Source of the DNA: an uncultured Clostridia bacterium
GTDB taxonomy: Bacteria > Bacillota > Clostridia > Oscillospirales > Ruminococcaceae
Direction: 5' to 3'
Length of the DNA: 43,251 nucleotides
Assembly: GCA_947175385.1 (NCBI GenBank)
Contig: CAMWMN010000010.1
Span: forward strand, 1-43,251
Below are positions 39,791-43,251 of the stretch, piece after piece. The notes under the pieces are model-generated. The model saw nothing but the letters and a program-made list of their open reading frames with translations. It made no database searches and was not told the origin of the DNA. The translations under genes were made by a program, and so were the position numbers. The stretch's first letter is position 1. Every line of letters starts with the position of its first letter.

Positions 39791-42079
39791 TCAAAAATCG
39801 AAATCAAAGCCATCCAGTGCGTCAATCTGCTCCTGTGACGCGGAATCCAGCTCAGAATTGAGAATTTCGCTTACCTCTGCGGCATTCAAGCCCCATAGCT
39901 CACCGAGATTCTCGGCGATACTGTCCTTTTCGGCGGGCGAGAAATCCGCGAACGCACGGCGCAAAAATACCAGAGCGCGCTTAAATTCCTCATCGTCAAG
40001 ATTCTGCACATACTCGTCAAGGCTCTCCCAGAGCGACTGCCGCGCAATCAGTGCGTAACGGTTCTTCATAGTCAATCCCTCGAACCAGCCCGCGCCCAAA
40101 TCGGCGGGAGTTCCGAGTGAAAGACGGCGCGAAACCTCGATTTTAAGCTGTTCGTTGGTCATTTGATTTCGCTCCAACAGAACCGCTGCCGCAAATCCCG
40201 ACAGCTTGGTGTTCAAATCATCGCGACCTGCGACCTCCCACAGCGCGTGAAGCCAGTTCTCCGTGTCAAGGAAATCCTGCGCCAGCTCCACGGAATTCAG
40301 CGTATCCATTACTTCGGCAATCGATTGACTTGCCTCATCATCACACACGCAGCTGCTCGGCAAAATCAGACACGCGCGCAGATATAACTGCTCCAGAAGC
40401 GGCTTGATCGGCTCACAATCCGCCTTTCGTATGTCGCCGTATGTGATGGAATTGGACAGACGGAACGCGGTTTTCGCCAGTTCCTCGAATGAAACCGCGT
40501 CCACTGCCATGGCTTGCAGCGCGGAAGCCGCATATGTTGCCGCGCTGCCCATTCCGCAGAAGAACGCGTCCTCAATCGCAGCGGCTACCTCGGACATATT
40601 CTGCGTCTGCTCCACGCGCTCTTTAAGCGCGAACGCCGCCGCAAGCTCCACCGTGTCGCCCTTCAGCGCGGACTCCACCAACGTGATTTCCGCCTCGGGA
40701 GTCCACACCAACGTCCATTCCTCGCGCCAAGTCGCGTTGTCCTGATCCGACTGCCGATATTGCACGAACGGAATGTTCAGCACACGCAGCTTATGCAGAA
40801 AGAACGAACGGTTCAAATCCATAAACGCGGATTTTTCACTCGAAACACGGCGGTTTTCACGCAAATCAAGCGATAAATCCTGTGCGGTCGCCGAACTGTA
40901 TTTATCAAGTTTCAAATCCTTTAGAAAACGGTAGAAGTCGTCTTGAATGCTCGTGCGCGAAACGCCCTCGGGCAACTCGCCAATTTTAGTTCCTATCTCG
41001 GTATCGGCGGTCGCAATCGAAACCGCCGCGAAGCTCCCCTCGCCAATACAGGTCTGCGCCGCATCGCGCAAATCGCGCAGTACGGGCATTCCCCCGTCGC
41101 GCAACTCCGCCAGTGACTTCGCGAGTCTTACAGCCTCGATTACCTGAGCCGAGGAAGCGGCATTCCCCTTTTGACGCTGAAAAGCCGCGATTTTCGTGAG
41201 ATAAGCGTTCGCTGTAAACAGGCTGTCGGCGCGGTTCAGACCCTCCCAAATCAGCTCGTAATATGCGGGAGCCTTGTTCCCCGCGCCGTATCCCGAACGG
41301 GTCGAAAGCCGATAATACGAGTATGGCATTAGTGTGTGCAGACATTCGGTTTTTGGAAATTCTGGCAGCTTTTCGGATTTCTCCCACGTTTTCAAGCCCT
41401 CAACGTGATACGAACCCGTTACCACAGCGATTTTCTCCGCCGCGATTCCCGATTCCACCACCTCACGGATTATTTTTCGCATATAGATTTCACGTAATTG
41501 CAGCTCCGCGAAATCGTGTTCGTCTTTCGAGCTGAACTCACGGATTTTCGCACCGAACAGATTCGCGCCCTCATGATAGGATTCCGCGTCCGCGCAGTGC
41601 TCCAAGGTACGCTCCCAGAACGTTTCGTGTGAATCCTCGCCGCTGAAAATGTCCAGTTTATCATAAACAGACAACTCGGGCATTTCAATTTCTTCCTCGG
41701 ATTCATCGGGTTCATCTTCGTATTCCTCGTCCTCCGAATCCTTGGATTCAGTCCTTTCAAGCGCAAGAAATGTTTCGCTCGGAAGATCCATAAACCGCAC
41801 GGTTACACCGTTTTCCTTACACCACAAAATCGCTTGATATTCGGGGGAATACTCTGCGAACGGGTACAGAATCGTCCTCACAGGAACACTTTTCGTGTAT
41901 GCCAGAATCGCGAACGGAGGTTTGGTTTCCGCACGCGTAATGTCATTTAATACGTCCTCGAAGTCGCTCGGGGCTTCGATTATCACCGTTTCGGGCTTGA
42001 GATTATCCAGAAATTTCCGCAGATAAAACGCACCGGCGGGCGACAAATGACGAATCCCGAAAAAATTCACACCGCTCAT
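39791..42079 (-). CDS. DUF5682-family protein
   Basis: 762 residues, no signal peptide. The first 30 residues carry FFGIRHLSPAGAFYLRKFL, then VIIEAPSDFEDVL and a LAYTKSVPVRTILYPFAEYSPEY segment, the hallmark of DUF5682. An acidic stretch follows (DSEDEEYEDEPDESEEEIE, about 121-139), then VVTGSYHVEGL (about 224-234). The His in the first motif and in the latter recall the TraB/ChaN/EreA-type fold, but no activity is known. The second half is all helical. From memory, this family is found beside MoxR/VWA genes in many bacteria. ATG at 42079 overlaps the MoxR stop (ATGA); the longer frame from 42118 is rejected. Confidence 0.82.
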   Translation of the reverse strand: MSGVNFFGIRHLSPAGAFYLRKFLDNLKPETVIIEAPSDFEDVLNDITRAETKPPFAILAYTKSVPVRTILYPFAEYSPEYQAILWCKENGVTVRFMDLPSETFLALERTESKDSEDEEYEDEPDESEEEIEMPELSVYDKLDIFSGEDSHETFWERTLEHCADAESYHEGANLFGAKIREFSSKDEHDFAELQLREIYMRKIIREVVESGIAAEKIAVVTGSYHVEGLKTWEKSEKLPEFPKTECLHTLMPYSYYRLSTRSGYGAGNKAPAYYELIWEGLNRADSLFTANAYLTKIAAFQRQKGNAASSAQVIEAVRLAKSLAELRDGGMPVLRDLRDAAQTCIGEGSFAAVSIATADTEIGTKIGELPEGVSRTSIQDDFYRFLKDLKLDKYSSATAQDLSLDLRENRRVSSEKSAFMDLNRSFFLHKLRVLNIPFVQYRQSDQDNATWREEWTLVWTPEAEITLVESALKGDTVELAAAFALKERVEQTQNMSEVAAAIEDAFFCGMGSAATYAASALQAMAVDAVSFEELAKTAFRLSNSITYGDIRKADCEPIKPLLEQLYLRACLILPSSCVCDDEASQSIAEVMDTLNSVELAQDFLDTENWLHALWEVAGRDDLNTKLSGFAAAVLLERNQMTNEQLKIEVSRRLSLGTPADLGAGWFEGLTMKNRYALIARQSLWESLDEYVQNLDDEEFKRALVFLRRAFADFSPAEKDSIAENLGELWGLNAAEVSEILNSELDSASQEQIDALDGFDFDF

Positions 42080-43158
42080 TCGTTCAGCTCCCGACACGCT
42101 TTGTACAAATCGCTCCACGAAGAACCGCGCTTTTTCATAATATTCTCAAGGTACTCCTTCCATGCGATGGAGTCCTTGGATTCGTCCTTTACGATCGCAC
42201 CCTGAAGTCCTGCCGCAACGTCCTCGGCGGAGATTTCGCCGCTGCCGAAGCTGCCCGCGAGAGCCATACTGTTGCACAACAGCGAGATTGCCTCGGCGGT
42301 GGACAGTACTCCGCTTGGAGCTTTTACTTTTTGCTTTTTGTCGAGAGTTTCGCCGTTGCGCATTTCTCTGAATATCGTGCAGATTTTCTCAATAACCTCG
42401 TCCTTGGGCAGCGCGGCATTGAGGTCAAGACCTCCCGAAAGCTGCGCCACGCGCGACTTGACGATTTCCATTTCCTCCCCGAGTGTTTCGGGCGCGGGGA
42501 GTACCACAATGTTGAAACGGCGTTTCAACGCTGCGGACATATCGTTTACTCCCTTGTCACGAGTATTGGCGGTGGCGATTACGGAAAATCCCTTTTTCGC
42601 GGGGACTTCCATCGCCAGTTCGGGTACGGAGATTCGCTTTTCGGAAAGCAGCGAAATCAGCGTATCCTGAACCTCGGACGCGCAGCGCGAAATCTCCTCC
42701 ACGCGCGCGAGAGAACCCGTTTCCATTGCGGTAAATACTGGACTTTTCAGCATTGCCTCCTCGCTGGGACCGTTTGCAATCAACATCGCGTAATTCCACG
42801 AATACCGAATCTGCTCCTCGGTTGTACCCGCCGTGCCTTGAATCACCTGACCGGAATTTCCGTTTATTGCCGCCGCGAGGTGTTCCGAAAGCCAGCTCTT
42901 TGCCGTTCCCGGCTCGCCGATAAGCAGCAATGCTCTGTCCGTAACGAGCGTTGCGATTGCGATTTCCACCAGCCGCTCGTGTCCGATATACTTCGGTGTG
43001 ATAACCGTTTTGCCGACCTTTCCGCCGCAGATGTAGGTTTTCACCGAGCGCGGCGACATTCTCCACCCCTGCGGAATCGGATCTTTTTCCGCCTTGATAA
43101 GCGCGTTAAGCTCCTCCTCGAAGAGCTTTTCTGCGGGTAATCTCAAAATTTCTTGCAT
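42076..43158 (-). CDS. MoxR-type AAA+ ATPase
   Basis: 360 residues. N-terminal extension (1-60), then the AAA+ core with Walker A GEPGTAKS (about 88-95), a Walker B-like RVEEISR (about 150-156) in which Glu takes the place of the usual Asp, sensor 1 IATANTRDKG (about 193-202) and the ALKRRF arginine finger. The C-terminal lid (about 240-340) is helical. MoxR ATPases work with VWA proteins as chaperones that insert cofactors or remodel targets. RBS AAGGAG sits 7 bases before ATG 43158; the TTG at 43185 is rejected. First gene of the cluster in the window; what precedes it is outside. Confidence 0.9.
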   Translation of the reverse strand: MQEILRLPAEKLFEEELNALIKAEKDPIPQGWRMSPRSVKTYICGGKVGKTVITPKYIGHERLVEIAIATLVTDRALLLIGEPGTAKSWLSEHLAAAINGNSGQVIQGTAGTTEEQIRYSWNYAMLIANGPSEEAMLKSPVFTAMETGSLARVEEISRCASEVQDTLISLLSEKRISVPELAMEVPAKKGFSVIATANTRDKGVNDMSAALKRRFNIVVLPAPETLGEEMEIVKSRVAQLSGGLDLNAALPKDEVIEKICTIFREMRNGETLDKKQKVKAPSGVLSTAEAISLLCNSMALAGSFGSGEISAEDVAAGLQGAIVKDESKDSIAWKEYLENIMKKRGSSWSDLYKACRELNE

Positions 43159-43180
43159 TTCCAAACTCCTTATTTTAATT

Positions 43181-43232
43181 TGCAAATCGCGAAACGTTCA
43201 CATAAACGGAGCATCGCTCCGTTTATGTGAAC
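43181..43232. repeat. GCAAATC-bounded palindrome upstream of the MoxR gene
   Basis: Starts GCAAATCGCGAAAC like the element at 12822 and contains a perfect 17-bp stem (43196-43212 with 43216-43232) around an ATC loop. The right terminal repeat, if present, lies beyond the window. It sits 23 bases upstream of the MoxR start codon. Confidence 0.6.
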
Positions 43233-43251
43233 TAGCCGAGCGACCCGCAAC

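Noticed and set aside
42079-42118. Longer start for the DUF5682 gene
   Set aside because: No ribosome binding site, and it would overlap the MoxR gene by 43 bases, whereas ATG 42079 gives the classic ATGA coupling.

Overview
The window looks like chromosomal DNA from an anaerobic, endospore-forming member of the Clostridia, probably of the Oscillospiraceae/Ruminococcaceae type. The evidence is spoIVA with a SipL-like partner, an alpha/beta-type small acid-soluble spore protein, a TepA-like protease, a DnaD/DnaI primosome pair, the anaerobic (class III) ribonucleotide reductase pair and a fragment of a cellulose-binding module. Ribosome binding sites are strong (AGGAG) and vegetative promoters close to TTGACA-17-TATAAT recur. 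No species can be named from the sequence alone.

Layout. 1-2887 (+): dnaD (cut by the window edge), dnaI and a phosphofructokinase. 2928-5720 (-): nrdD-nrdG behind a consensus promoter with two NrdR-box-like sites; NrdD lacks the C-terminal glycyl-radical motif. 5898-8853 (-): a four-gene envelope operon with two related SGNH hydrolases, a DUF4358-like lipoprotein and a small membrane protein. 9022-14011 (-): ftsK/spoIIIE, uppP, a 45-codon ORF and tepA. 14244-17279 (+): sipL-like and spoIVA behind a probable sigma-E promoter. 17322-24136 (-): an HPP-like membrane protein, a YD-repeat protein with a HEPN-like tail, rlmD, a truncated CBM2 gene, a frameshifted gene, a 32-residue peptide, a 100-residue unknown, prfB and a CPBP protease. 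24198-29875 (-): a tightly packed operon (small membrane protein, DUF4097, yjbQ, yfhO, sugar acetyltransferase, fruK-like). 29997-31256 (-): MBL hydrolase and a DUF308-like membrane protein. 31447-31535 (+): tRNA-Ser(CGA), followed by a run of perfect palindromes and then a Phd/Doc toxin-antitoxin pair and a pyridoxamine kinase. 33427-33603 (-): the spore protein.

The most unusual region is 33761-43158 (-), a compact gene train: MoxR-type AAA ATPase, DUF5682 protein, RtcB RNA ligase, ankyrin protein, unknown protein A, VWA (MIDAS) protein, unknown protein B. A and B are paralogues with a DUF4304-like half. The MoxR/VWA pair suggests a chaperone-like remodelling machine. RtcB suggests RNA repair. 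The combination looks like a stress-response or conflict system; that function is inferred.

Several short structured elements lie between genes: palindromes bounded by GCAAATCC-type ends (12822, 43181, with a degenerate copy at 23229), a GGCAACACC(GC) motif just after the stop codons of four unrelated genes, and the palindrome run after the tRNA.
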